Shown: positions 44,626 through 57,220, counted from the stretch's first letter. The stretch: 64,000 nucleotides of DNA from Marinobacter sediminicola (GCF_031157525.1 NZ_JAVIXR010000002.1:186001-250000); one strand, 5' to 3'. The notes: generated from the letters alone by a model not told the origin. Numbers and translations: made by a program.

Positions 44626-45240
44626 GTGTTTATGACAACTGAGTCCCGAATTTTACCACTGCGCCATTGGCGACGGTTTGCCTTGCTGGCGATGGTTCTG
44701 GGTGCCTGCACACTCATGCCGCCAGCTCTGCTGGAATGGTCTCGCAGTGGCCTGCAGAGTTACGAATACTGGCGCTTGTTAACCGGCCACTGGGTTCATC
44801 TTGGCGCTGAGCATTTAGCGTTAAACCTTGCAGGTTTGGCAATTATCGGCTTGCTGTTCAGGCGGCACCCCCCTTTGACCGTCTGGGTTGCGTTCCTGCT
44901 CATCTCGCCGGTACTCATTTCACTGGGTCTCTTATGGCTCGTGCCAGATCTGGTGTGGTACCGAGGATTTTCCGGCGCTCTGCACGGGCTCCTGGTTTAT
45001 ACGGCACTCTTTAACCTCAGCACTGAGCGGCGATGGAGCCTTCTGGTGCTGGCGGTTGTATCGTTGAAACTGGCTCTGGAGAACCTCGTTTATGGGCACT
45101 CCGCTGAAAACTCTTTCATCGGTGGCCGCGTCATTCAGCAAGCTCATGGGCTAGGAGCCCTCATTGGGGCGCTCGCAGGGCTATTGCCGATCCTGGCAAG
45201 AAAGCTGTTCAGAAAGCCAGCGAAATCATCACTGGTATAA
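44626..45240 (+). CDS. rrtA: rhombosortase
   Basis: A 204-aa rhomboid-family intramembrane serine protease with about six membrane segments. The catalytic Ser is in GFSGALHG and the catalytic His in QQAHGLGALIG; the HWVHLGAEHLALN segment resembles rhomboid L1. Its size and sequence fit rhombosortase, which cleaves GlyGly-CTERM tails. It is divergent from a gene with exactly that tail. The ATG at 44632 is an alternative start; neither has a strong ribosome site. Its last 32 bases overlap the convergent AEC gene. Confidence 0.88.
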   Translation: MFMTTESRILPLRHWRRFALLAMVLGACTLMPPALLEWSRSGLQSYEYWRLLTGHWVHLGAEHLALNLAGLAIIGLLFRRHPPLTVWVAFLLISPVLISLGLLWLVPDLVWYRGFSGALHGLLVYTALFNLSTERRWSLLVLAVVSLKLALENLVYGHSAENSFIGGRVIQQAHGLGALIGALAGLLPILARKLFRKPAKSSLV

Positions 45241-46126
45241 ACACCAGTGCAAAGAGGGTCGACAGCATAACCGTCCCCGCGGCCTGCCGCGGGGACGTAT
45301 CCAGCAAGGTGGCAATGACAACTGTGTTGGCGGCTATGGGGGTAATGGAGATCAGGAAAATAGCTTTATGGACGGCCGGCTCATAAATGCCTAAAAACTG
45401 TGAGTCCAGCCACCAGAATACCGTTGCCAGTACCGGCCAGGCCACAAACTTGCCGAAAAACGCCAACGCCGTAAACCGAATATTGCCCGCCAGCCCACGA
45501 AAGCTGCTGATACTCATACCAATAATCATCATGCCCAGAATGCTGTAGGCACCGCGCAGGTTATCGAACAGCGGTACAAACACTTCAGGAATACCAATTT
45601 CTGAAAGGTTAAGAACGACGGCGACCAGAAAGGCGTATACCGAGGGCAATTTGACGACGCGCAAAAGTGAATCTTTCAGATCATGCCGGCCCCGCGCTGC
45701 AAGGTAATACCCCACCGAACTTTCGAACAGGGTGACACCCAGCATGCACACGATATAGAGCGCCAGCCCTTCTTCGCCAAACAACAGCAGCGCCACCGGC
45801 ACGCCAAAATACCCCGTATTCCCCGAAGCGACACATAGGGGAATCATGCCGGCACTGCCGTCGGTCAACACCCGCCTCGCCAACCTCAAGTGAGCGAGAG
45901 CAATCACCGTTGCAAACCCGAACACCAAAAATGGCAGGAGGATGACTTCCGGCGAAAGCGGTGCAGCCATCACGCCGGAGAACACCACAGAGGGCGTAAC
46001 AATGTAAAGCATGATGCCCGCAATATGCTTGCCACTGGCCTCCAGATAACGGCCCGCCACCCATCCAAGAGCAACCGTTACGTATAGCGGAATTAGCTTG
46101 ATAAACAACGCCAGTGCTGCGGCCAT
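45209..46126 (-). CDS. AEC-family (auxin efflux carrier-like) transporter
   Basis: A 305-aa membrane protein with about ten hydrophobic segments and the ASGNTGYFGVPVALLLFG motif of the AEC family. Substrates of bacterial members include malonate and other organic acids; this one is unknown. The ATG at 46126 is chosen because GGAG lies 5 bases upstream; the ATG at 46141 lacks one. Confidence 0.85.
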   Translation of the reverse strand: MAAALALFIKLIPLYVTVALGWVAGRYLEASGKHIAGIMLYIVTPSVVFSGVMAAPLSPEVILLPFLVFGFATVIALAHLRLARRVLTDGSAGMIPLCVASGNTGYFGVPVALLLFGEEGLALYIVCMLGVTLFESSVGYYLAARGRHDLKDSLLRVVKLPSVYAFLVAVVLNLSEIGIPEVFVPLFDNLRGAYSILGMMIIGMSISSFRGLAGNIRFTALAFFGKFVAWPVLATVFWWLDSQFLGIYEPAVHKAIFLISITPIAANTVVIATLLDTSPRQAAGTVMLSTLFALVFIPVMISLAF

Positions 46127-46174
46127 TATTTCTCCGGACATTTGGGCAAAAAGCAGGGCGTGAAGTCTAACAGC

Positions 46175-46190
46175 TACCCATCAAGAGGTA
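46175..46190. promoter_or_regulatory. NarL-like 7-2-7 site upstream of norC
   Basis: TACCCAT-CA-AGAGGTA has two heptamers that both match TACYNMT exactly, in the inverted 7-2-7 layout. Its centre is 50 bases upstream of the Dnr/Fnr box centre. This is the best NarL-type site in the window. Confidence 0.65.
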
Positions 46191-46225
46191 ACTCCCCTGC
46201 GCAGTGGTGTGATTTCTGACTTTGC

Positions 46226-46267
46226 TTGATAATCGTCAACAGTATTTCGGATACATCTTTATATCCT
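46226..46267 (+). promoter_or_regulatory. Dnr/Fnr-activated promoter of norCBDEF
   Basis: TTGAT-AATC-GTCAA at 46226-46239 is a perfect Dnr/Fnr box. TATCCT at 46262-46267 is the -10 hexamer. The implied start near 46274 places the box centre at -41.5. Confidence 0.85.
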
Positions 46268-46311
46268 AGTAATGCAGTCAGGTATTCCATAACGACCAAG
46301 GAGAGAGACCA

Positions 46312-48187
<1,876 letters not shown>

Positions 48188-48207
48188 ACCAACGTCCTTC
48201 CAACCCA

Positions 48208-48234
48208 CAGGGCCGGAACTCGTTTCCGGCCCTG
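48208..48234 (+). repeat. 11-bp hairpin between norB and norD
   Basis: CAGGGCCGGAA and TTCCGGCCCTG form a perfect 11-base-pair stem with a five-base loop (CTCGT). It is followed by CTTTCC, a weak T-rich tail. It may partly terminate transcription or protect the norCB mRNA 3' end, lowering norD relative to norCB. Confidence 0.6.
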
Positions 48235-48279
48235 CTTTCCAGCAAACTCGTCCGTCCGCGGGCCTAAAAGGAACTCGAA

Positions 48280-50103
48280 ATGGAAGAGTGGGTCGGCTAC
48301 AAATGGCATGAGTACATCACTCGCCAGGCTCTGGGTGAGTTCCCCGAGCACGCCGTTTACCTGAAAGACGAAGCTCGCAGCCTGGGCATTGTATTCCGTG
48401 CCTTTGGAGGCGACCCGGCGCTCAGCCTGGTGACTGCAGAACCCCGACACTTTCGCCTGCGCCGTAAATTCTTGCACAAGCTTGCAGGAACACATCGTAA
48501 ATTTGAGCTGGCATGGCGGGACGACCAAAACCTACGCCTGCCTGAAAAAGTTGCCCGATTCCCATCGAAGCAGTTAAACCGGGATCTCTACATCTGGCTG
48601 GCTGCACTTGCGGCCACCCCGGCCGCAGCGGACAGTGATTGGTTTACCGGCAACCAGGCTCTGGTACAGGATGTTCTCTCACGCTGGCCAGGCTTGGAAA
48701 ATGTTTACCAGCGTCTGGTCAAGCATGTTCTGTACTGGCGCCCTGACCCGGACAGCCTGACCGACCCGGAAGCCATCCGCGAACAGGCCATCTGCCAGGC
48801 GCTGATTCATCCCGGTAGTGTCCCTGCCCTGCCACCTGCCGACACGGATCCCTGGCCTGTCATCCTCTGGCTCTACCCGGCTCTGGAGCAAGGAAAATCC
48901 AGCGGACAGGTAACCGGCGATGAAGACACACAATCCAGCCCGGGCGGCCTCACCAAAAAGAACAAGCGCAAGCAGGCAGAGCGGGTAGAAGCGTTTGACC
49001 GCAATCAGGGTTTGATGATCTTCCGGTTAGAAAGCCTGTTCTCCTGGACTGAGTTCATTCCGGTTGACCGGGCGGGGGATGATACCGACGAAGAAGATGC
49101 AGAAGCCGTGGCAGATGACATGGACATGATCTCGGTATCCAACGACCGCAAAGAAACGTCATCAGCTATCAAGTTTGATTTGGATCTACCCTCAGAAGAG
49201 CATGATGACCTGCACCTCGGCCCAGGCATTCACTTGCCAGAGTGGGACTGGCGCAGCCAAAGCTACCGCGAGGCCTTCTGCTGCCTTCAGCCACTGCTCG
49301 CAAAGGACGCTGTGCCCGCAGAGCTTCCCGAGGCACTGCGGCGACCTGCCAAGCGTCTGCAACGGCAGTTCAGCGCGCTTAAGCCACTCAAACAGTGGCA
49401 AAAACGGCAATTGGACGGCGACGAGCTGGATCTTGACGCTTGCCTCGAACGGGAAGTACAACACCGGCGCGGCCAGGGCATTATCGACCAAAAGCTGTTC
49501 CGCCGCTGCCAGCAAAGCCAGCGCGACCTTGCCTGCCTGGTACTGGCGGATATATCGCTATCGACCGAAACCTACATTAACAACCATCAGCGTGTTATCG
49601 ACGTTGCCCGTGACGGCCTGCAACTGCTCAGTGAAGCCTTGCAGGCAAGTCGCGATCCCTTTGCCCTGTTCGCGTTTTCATCCCGGCGCCGCGACCATGT
49701 ACGGTTTCACCATCTAAAAAGCTTCGACGAGCCCTATACCAGCACCATTCGGGGCCGGATACAGGCTTTGGAACCGGGCTTTTATACCCGCATGGGTGCC
49801 GCCATTCGCCAGGCAACAAAATTGCTGGAGACGCGCCATGAGCATCAGAAAATCCTGTTATTACTGACCGACGGCAAGCCAAACGATCTGGATATCTACG
49901 AGGGCCGCTACGGCGTGGAAGATACACGCATGGCAGTTCAGGAAGCACAGAAAGCCGGGCTGACCCCCTTCTGCGTCACCATTGATGACGAGGCTAGCGA
50001 ATACCTGCCCTATGTATTCGGCAGCAGCAACTTCGTGGTCATCCGCGACCCGGCACAGTTGCCCTTGCAGCTACCGAAACTCTACCTGAATATCACGCAA
50101 TGA
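48280..50103 (+). CDS. norD: NorD, VWA-domain activator of nitric oxide reductase
   Basis: A 607-aa cytoplasmic protein with a C-terminal von Willebrand A domain (about 400-600) that has the MIDAS motif DISLS, then TRMGAAI and LLLLTDGKPND. NorD works with the AAA+ protein NirQ/NorQ to insert iron into NorB. The middle contains an acidic low-complexity region (DDTDEEDAEAVADD). AAAGGA precedes the start. NirQ is encoded at 51453-52241. Confidence 0.94.
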   Translation: MEEWVGYKWHEYITRQALGEFPEHAVYLKDEARSLGIVFRAFGGDPALSLVTAEPRHFRLRRKFLHKLAGTHRKFELAWRDDQNLRLPEKVARFPSKQLNRDLYIWLAALAATPAAADSDWFTGNQALVQDVLSRWPGLENVYQRLVKHVLYWRPDPDSLTDPEAIREQAICQALIHPGSVPALPPADTDPWPVILWLYPALEQGKSSGQVTGDEDTQSSPGGLTKKNKRKQAERVEAFDRNQGLMIFRLESLFSWTEFIPVDRAGDDTDEEDAEAVADDMDMISVSNDRKETSSAIKFDLDLPSEEHDDLHLGPGIHLPEWDWRSQSYREAFCCLQPLLAKDAVPAELPEALRRPAKRLQRQFSALKPLKQWQKRQLDGDELDLDACLEREVQHRRGQGIIDQKLFRRCQQSQRDLACLVLADISLSTETYINNHQRVIDVARDGLQLLSEALQASRDPFALFAFSSRRRDHVRFHHLKSFDEPYTSTIRGRIQALEPGFYTRMGAAIRQATKLLETRHEHQKILLLLTDGKPNDLDIYEGRYGVEDTRMAVQEAQKAGLTPFCVTIDDEASEYLPYVFGSSNFVVIRDPAQLPLQLPKLYLNITQ

Positions 50104-50113
50104 CAGGAGCGAT

Positions 50114-50698
50114 ATGACTCACTTTAACCTTGCTCCAGAAACCGATACTCGCCAGCTTCCCGGTGACATCGCCGTATGGATCTTCATTTTCGCCGAGTTG
50201 GCGGTATTCGGCATTATGTTCATCGGCTTTGCCGTTGCCCGCAGTATGGACCCAGCCACCTTCCACGCTGGCCGCGAAGTGCTGCACCCATTAATCGGGC
50301 TGCTGAATACTGCTGCGCTGATCACCGCCAGCTATTTCGTCGCAACGGCTGCCCATCAGCTCCGTAACAGGCACTCGGGTGTGCAATGGCGGCTGTGGCT
50401 GGCAGTTTCGGTTTCCTGCATTTACACCGTGGGCAAAATGTACGAATACGTGAACCTTTACAGCCAGGGCTACAACCTGGGTACAGACACATTTTTCATG
50501 TTCTACTTTTTTCTGACGTTTTTTCACTTCATGCACGTCATTCTGGGGCAGGTCATTCTGGTTATTCTTGCGGTTAAAGTCGGCAACGGTGACTACGACG
50601 GTTCGGATATGAACGGCATGGAGTCTGGCGCTTCATACTGGCACATGGTGGATCTGGTGTGGCTGGTGTTGTTTCCGATGATTTACGTACTGGCCTAG
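50114..50698 (+). CDS. norE: NorE, cytochrome c oxidase subunit III-like protein
   Basis: A 194-aa membrane protein with five hydrophobic segments that belongs to the heme-copper oxidase subunit III family. Features include FAELAVFGIMFIGFA, FFLTFFHFMHVILGQ and SYWHMVDLVWLVLF. It assists nitric oxide reductase activity in denitrifiers. It begins 10 bases after norD, with AGGAG upstream, and is followed by norF. Confidence 0.92.
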   Translation: MTHFNLAPETDTRQLPGDIAVWIFIFAELAVFGIMFIGFAVARSMDPATFHAGREVLHPLIGLLNTAALITASYFVATAAHQLRNRHSGVQWRLWLAVSVSCIYTVGKMYEYVNLYSQGYNLGTDTFFMFYFFLTFFHFMHVILGQVILVILAVKVGNGDYDGSDMNGMESGASYWHMVDLVWLVLFPMIYVLA

Positions 50699-50710
50699 GG
50701 AGGGCTTGGG

Positions 50711-50950
50711 ATGCTGACTGTCTATTTTGCTTTAATGATTTGCACGGCCTTGCCGGTGATCGCTCTAAAGGCCGGTATCGGGCCTGAGTTTCTGGCCTGG
50801 CTGGTTTTCGGAATGGTGATTGTGAAAGCCATGCTCCTGGTAGATCACTTCATGGAGATGAAGAATGCACCACGCGGGTGGAGGATGATTGCCCAGTCCT
50901 GGGCGCCGGTGGTGATTGTTGCGGTTGCAGGGTTTCATACGATCACATGA
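50711..50950 (+). CDS. norF: NorF small membrane protein
   Basis: A 79-aa protein with three short hydrophobic segments, resembling NorF and prokaryotic cytochrome oxidase subunit IV. The VKAMLLVDHFMEMKNAPRGWR motif is typical. It supports NO reductase together with NorE. AGGGAGG precedes the start. It is the last gene of norCBDEF; the hairpin element copy 2 follows its stop by about 40 bases. Confidence 0.88.
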   Translation: MLTVYFALMICTALPVIALKAGIGPEFLAWLVFGMVIVKAMLLVDHFMEMKNAPRGWRMIAQSWAPVVIVAVAGFHTIT

Positions 50951-50990
50951 TGAGAGTCAGCCCTCCAAGCTTTGATCAAACACCGTGCAA

Positions 50991-51099
50991 GGCATCAGGG
51001 AAGACAGCTTTCCAAAACACGCTGTGAATACGTCCGTGTACGCTTGGCTCCGCCATCCATGGCTCCGCACAGTTTTGGAAAGCTGTCTTCCCTGACGCC
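50991..51099 (+). repeat. long hairpin element, copy 2 (downstream of norF)
   Basis: The arms 50995-51018 and 51072-51095 are perfect 24-base inverted repeats, extended by three more pairs after one mismatch. The 53-base loop differs from copy 1 (12575-12687) at only three positions, while the outer stem differs by paired changes (AGACAG/CTGTCT here, AGAGCG/CGCTCT there). It lies between norF and the convergent 124-aa gene. The loop contains a 9-base direct repeat TGGCTCCGC. Confidence 0.85.
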
Positions 51100-51112
51100 A
51101 TCAACATTGGAG

Positions 51113-51487
51113 TTAGAGCCATTTCTCCGGGAAATAAGGCATCTTCTCAGACATAGCCTGCGCTAGGGAAATCATTCCCCACAATACAAACCCTGTGTGA
51201 AGCGCGATTGCCCATACCAGAGCAAATGTACCGAAGTGGCCCACATCGCCGATGAACACCCAGCTTAGAGCTATCCCGGTACTGATCAGAATAAAGCCCA
51301 GCAGCGACATGAACATGGCCGCCCGCGTATGAGCTCGACGCAGTTCGTTGGTTCCAGAGCTGTTAATGAACAACCACAGCAGAATCAAAAAACCGATAAC
51401 CGGCGTTGCCAACAAGTTCAGCAAATACCAGACAACAGGAACAATCGCCCCGCTAGCAGCTTTCTTCCGGGCGCCCGAATACGGCAT
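51113..51487 (-). CDS. four-TM membrane protein overlapping nirQ, function unknown
   Basis: A 124-aa protein with four hydrophobic segments (about 18-38, 55-75, 80-95 and 98-115). It begins 35 bases inside the 3' end of nirQ, with GGAGG 6 bases before its ATG, so it is translated with nirQ. I do not recognise a named family. Position links it to NO/nitrite reductase assembly or electron transfer, by inference only. Confidence 0.72.
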   Translation of the reverse strand: MPYSGARKKAASGAIVPVVWYLLNLLATPVIGFLILLWLFINSSGTNELRRAHTRAAMFMSLLGFILISTGIALSWVFIGDVGHFGTFALVWAIALHTGFVLWGMISLAQAMSEKMPYFPEKWL

Positions 51488-52241
51488 ATACCACCTCCAT
51501 CAATGAAATAACGGTTGCTTCGTCGTCTGACAATGGTTCGATCATGCCTGCGCGGCAGGCTTCCGCCGCTGGCAGGCCAGCGCGAATCAATAGCGCTGTA
51601 TGTATCAGCAGCCGGGTTGATGCAGCTTCTTCCAGATCGTGATCTTTCAGGTTGCGCAAGGCTGTCGCAAGATTCACCAACTGCTTGGCAAGATCACGGT
51701 CGCATCCGGATTCTTCCGTCACGATGGTTTGCTCCGCCTCCTCAGAGGGGTAATCAAACCTCAGTGATACGAATCTCTGGCGCGTACTGGGCTTCATGCC
51801 CTTGAGCAGGCTCTGGTAGCCTGGGTTGTAGGAGACCACCAGCATAAAGCCGGGCGCAGCGGTAAGCAGCTCACCGGTACGTTCTATGGGCAGCTCCCGG
51901 CGGTCGTCTGCCAGCGGGTGCAGTACCACGGTTGTGTCCTTTCGGGCTTCGACCACTTCGTCGAGGTAGCAAATACCGCCTTCGCGTACGGCTCGGGTCA
52001 AGGGGCCGTCTTGCCAATAGGTGCCTTCGGGGCCTATCAGGTGCCGACCAACCAGATCAGCCGCCGTCAGGTCGTCGTGGCAGGCAACGGTGTAAACGGG
52101 ACGATTGAGTTTCTCCGCCATATAGCGCACAAACCGGGTTTTACCGCAGCCTGTGGGGCCTTTGATAAGAACCGGCAGGCCGTTATCGGCTGCTGCCTGG
52201 AACAGCTCTATTTCATTACCAACTGGCTGGTAAAACGTCAT
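51453..52241 (-). CDS. nirQ: NirQ/NorQ AAA+ activator of NO reductase
   Basis: A 262-aa MoxR-type AAA+ ATPase with Walker A GPTGCGKT (about 29-36), Walker B ICYLDEVVE and the sensor region VVSYNPGYQ. It works with NorD to activate NO reductase by inserting non-heme iron. It is divergent from nirS and next to nor genes, as in P. aeruginosa. The promoter shared with nirS has NarL- and Dnr-type sites. Confidence 0.93.
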   Translation of the reverse strand: MTFYQPVGNEIELFQAAADNGLPVLIKGPTGCGKTRFVRYMAEKLNRPVYTVACHDDLTAADLVGRHLIGPEGTYWQDGPLTRAVREGGICYLDEVVEARKDTTVVLHPLADDRRELPIERTGELLTAAPGFMLVVSYNPGYQSLLKGMKPSTRQRFVSLRFDYPSEEAEQTIVTEESGCDRDLAKQLVNLATALRNLKDHDLEEAASTRLLIHTALLIRAGLPAAEACRAGMIEPLSDDEATVISLMEVVYAVFGRPEESC

Positions 52242-52420
52242 GTATCACAACCCTCTGTTACTGACTATCAGTTCTGGCAAAGCCGCAAACCCATTCAGGA
52301 AAACTGCAAGCACCTGTTTTTCATTCATTCGGCGCAGCGATAGGCATTGATTCTACCGCCCTTTAAATGCATTTATAATACTGGTTAAAAACGCTCTCTA
52401 CTACAACAACTCTTTGGTTA

Positions 52421-52436
52421 TACCCATGGGTGGGTA
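52421..52436. promoter_or_regulatory. NarL-like 7-2-7 site upstream of nirS
   Basis: TACCCAT-GG-GTGGGTA is an inverted heptamer pair. The left half fits TACYNMT exactly; the right fits 6 of 7. It lies 38 bases (centre to centre) upstream of the Dnr-like box. Confidence 0.58.
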
Positions 52437-52444
52437 CCCACTAA

Positions 52445-54256
<1,812 letters not shown>

Positions 54257-54403
54257 AAAACGTTAAGCAGGCGCAAGCTTGCTGGCGAACGTGGCGGCTC
54301 CAGAACAGTATCTGAATATGGTAGCCGCCCGCATTAACCGTCCTCCGGCCCTCAGTATTGGCCTTGCCAACTGAGTTTGGGACCAGGTATTAGGAATAGC
54401 GAG

Positions 54404-56419
54404 TTGAGCTTCAAAACCATACCTTTCGTCTTGAGTAACTTGGTGCGACCCGTGACCAACAACCATTCAGGCCTTTTGTGCCTTGCTGCAGTTCTGTTGC
54501 CAGCCCCCGTTTTGTGGGCACAAGAGGCTGCTGAACCCCTACCGTCAGAGGCCATTACATTAGATACCATTTCGGTAACGGCCACGTTATCACCCGTTGA
54601 CACGCGCTTGGCACCGGCTTCCGGCTCGGTAATTTCCCGTGAAGAATTGGACGCGCGCCATGCCGATTCCCTTCCGTCTGCAGTTGCTGGCGAGCCCGGA
54701 GTTGCCTTCACGCAGGGTGGTGGCATAGGGCGCAAATCCATTTCCTTGCGCGGCATGGATAGCAAGCACGTGCTCACACTCATAGATGGGGGACGTATTC
54801 CTGCCAGTGATGATGTCTTCGGCCACGCCGACTACCAATACGGCTGGGTCCCTATGTCGGCGGTAGAGCGCATCGAGATCATCCGTGGCCCTATGTCTAC
54901 GCTCTACGGCTCCGACGCTCTGGGCGGCGTCATCAATACGATTACCCGCAAGCCTGGCAAGGAATGGGAAACCAACCTGTTGCTGCGTGGTTCAACGCTG
55001 GCAAACAGTGAAACCAGTGATGACAGTGTGAACGGCGGACTGGCATCCATATACACCTCGGGCCTTGTTACCGAGCGCCTGGGACTGCGCTTTACCGGGG
55101 AGACGTCACGCCAGGACAGAACGCAGAATCCGGCAGACAACCGCCAGAGTGAACTCGAAGGCAGCAAGGCCAATCGCGGCAGCGTTGCGGCTTTCCTGGA
55201 GCTTACGCCTGAGCAATCACTGGAACTGCAATTCTCGATGAGTAACGAGGAACGCGAATTTGACGCCGAAGCAGGAAGCAGGCCACCCGCACCACCGGTT
55301 TATTATGAGAATCGTTACGAGGTGGATCGATCCGGGTTCGGTTTAACCTGGAACGGTGAGTTTACCAACTGGGTGAGCCAGATGCGGGCCTACCGCAGCA
55401 AAGTCGAGGTCAGCAATGAGCGCACAGCCGGCATAGCCGCCACAGACCCGCAAACGCTTACCGATGAAATTATCGATGCCCATACCAGCCGCGCCCTTGG
55501 TAACCACTGGCTAACGGTGGGCGCCGAAGTACGGCATGAAACTCTTGAAAATACCGAGCTTGAGGGTGGCGAAAGCGACGCTGATCATACCGCTGTCTTT
55601 TTGCAGGATGAGGTCGCTCTGACCGGGCAACTGCTGCTGACGGCAGGCCTGCGTTACGATCACCAGGAAGACTATGGCAGCGAAGCCAGCCCGCGCGCCT
55701 ATCTGGTTTGGGAAGCAACACCACAGCTTATCGTTAAGGGCGGATATGGCCGCGGATTCCGTGCGCCAACGTTGAAGCAAAGTTCACCGAGCTATGAAAG
55801 TACACCGGTGCCCTTTTTCAAATTTATAGGCAATAGCGATATCAAGCCGGAAAAAATCGATTCTTATGAATTATCGATCGATTGGCAGGGCGAAGCTATA
55901 GGTCTCAATGCTACTGTGTTTCATAGCGAAGCAAGCGACCTGATTATCAACAAGCCAATTGTTATAGCCAGACCGCCACAAACATCTGTATTTCAGTTCG
56001 CCAACGTTGACGAAGCCCGCCTTACAGGACTGGAAGCCGGGTTTTCCTGGCAACTCCACCCTGTTGTTACCTGGCAGAACAATTTCGGCTGGCTCAGAAC
56101 CAAAGACCTGGGTACCGGGGATGAACTGGAGTACCGGCCACGTAGAACCTTTAACTCGTTTTTGAACTGGCAGGCAACCGCTAGTCTATCGGCCCGTTTG
56201 AACGCAGAGTACACCGGCAGCCAATACCGTGCCGACACCGACGACCTGCCCGCCTACACACTTTGGAACGCCAGCGTGGCCCAAGACTTCGGCGAAGATG
56301 TCACCTTGCGCGCGGGCATTGACAACATTGGGGATGAGCACCTGGCAGACAAGTCGCCGAACTATCGCCATGTTGAAAGGGGCCGGACGGTTTACGTGAG
56401 TACTCAGCTAAATTTCTGA
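54404..56419 (+). CDS. TonB-dependent outer-membrane receptor
   Basis: A protein of about 671 aa. After a signal peptide (LLCLAAVLLPAPVLWA) come a TonB-box-like start (LDTISVTA), a plug domain (about 55-170 with VERIEIIRGPMSTLYGSDALGGVIN) and a 22-strand barrel ending in the aromatic QLNF. It imports an iron chelate, heme, cobalamin or similar ligand; the substrate is not decided by sequence, and the plug is closest to FepA/CirA-like receptors. No ATG start fits: TTG 54404 with AGGA at 8 bases is used, and GTG 54452 would give a shorter leader. A tonB gene converges immediately downstream. Confidence 0.85.
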   Translation: MSFKTIPFVLSNLVRPVTNNHSGLLCLAAVLLPAPVLWAQEAAEPLPSEAITLDTISVTATLSPVDTRLAPASGSVISREELDARHADSLPSAVAGEPGVAFTQGGGIGRKSISLRGMDSKHVLTLIDGGRIPASDDVFGHADYQYGWVPMSAVERIEIIRGPMSTLYGSDALGGVINTITRKPGKEWETNLLLRGSTLANSETSDDSVNGGLASIYTSGLVTERLGLRFTGETSRQDRTQNPADNRQSELEGSKANRGSVAAFLELTPEQSLELQFSMSNEEREFDAEAGSRPPAPPVYYENRYEVDRSGFGLTWNGEFTNWVSQMRAYRSKVEVSNERTAGIAATDPQTLTDEIIDAHTSRALGNHWLTVGAEVRHETLENTELEGGESDADHTAVFLQDEVALTGQLLLTAGLRYDHQEDYGSEASPRAYLVWEATPQLIVKGGYGRGFRAPTLKQSSPSYESTPVPFFKFIGNSDIKPEKIDSYELSIDWQGEAIGLNATVFHSEASDLIINKPIVIARPPQTSVFQFANVDEARLTGLEAGFSWQLHPVVTWQNNFGWLRTKDLGTGDELEYRPRRTFNSFLNWQATASLSARLNAEYTGSQYRADTDDLPAYTLWNASVAQDFGEDVTLRAGIDNIGDEHLADKSPNYRHVERGRTVYVSTQLNF

Positions 56420-57220
56420 TTACCGTAGTTTGAATTCAACTGGAATGGTCATGCGAACCTCCTGCCCCGGTAAATCAACCGGGAACCGGGGCAGAGGCTC
56501 GGCCCGTTCCAGCATTTCCTCGACCGCACGGTTCAGTTCAGCGTGCTCTGATAGCCCGGTAATTTCAGACGCTCTGACACTGCCATCACGGGCAACCACA
56601 AAGCTCAGGGTGACTACCGCTTCTTGCCGCATGCGCCGCGCACGCATAGGGTAGTGTTTATGGCGTGCCAGATGCGCTGCCACTTCTGCCTGCCATAATT
56701 TGCTCGCATCCGCGGCTTTGGCCCCTGCGTTCGCGGCACTGTCACCTGCGCTGCCACCTCCAGACCTTGCGCCCTCGGGGCCCGAGCTCCCGCCAGATCC
56801 AGTGCCGGGATTTGCCGGGCTGATCCCGGCATCTATCGGCTTGCCTGCAACCTCGGCTGAGGTTTGTGCGGGCTTCCGTTCTGGCTCTGGTTTTGGCTCT
56901 GGCGCCGGCACAGGTCTGGTTTTCAGTACAGGCTCAGGCAAAGACTCAGGTTTGGGCTCGGGTTCGGGTTCTGGCTCTAGTGCGGATTCAGGCTCGACTT
57001 TGGAGGCCCGCTCAGCCGGTGGTGCCACACCCGCCTGCGGCTCCTTATCTTCTCCGCTGGCCTGCGCTCCTTCCCCCAGCATACTCAGCTCCACCTCAAT
57101 GCCATAGTGACCAGGCAAGCCTGCGCCTTGATCAGGCTTAAGAACTAACACCGAAAACGCCAATGCGTGCAACGCCACAGAGGTAACAAAGGCCACAGCC
57201 CAGTGTCGATGACGAATCAT
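56420..57220 (-). CDS. tonB: TonB-family energy-transducing protein
   Basis: A 266-aa protein. It has one N-terminal membrane anchor (VAFVTSVALHALAFSVLVL, with His in the helix as in TonB), a long Pro/Glu/Lys-rich spacer (about 70-120), a Gly/Ser-rich region and a C-terminal TonB domain (about 180-266: HYPMRARRMRQEG-like, VARDGSVRASEI). It links the inner-membrane proton motor to the adjacent receptor. Its ATG overlaps the stop of the truncated exbD by four bases. Confidence 0.9.
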   Translation of the reverse strand: MIRHRHWAVAFVTSVALHALAFSVLVLKPDQGAGLPGHYGIEVELSMLGEGAQASGEDKEPQAGVAPPAERASKVEPESALEPEPEPEPKPESLPEPVLKTRPVPAPEPKPEPERKPAQTSAEVAGKPIDAGISPANPGTGSGGSSGPEGARSGGGSAGDSAANAGAKAADASKLWQAEVAAHLARHKHYPMRARRMRQEAVVTLSFVVARDGSVRASEITGLSEHAELNRAVEEMLERAEPLPRFPVDLPGQEVRMTIPVEFKLR

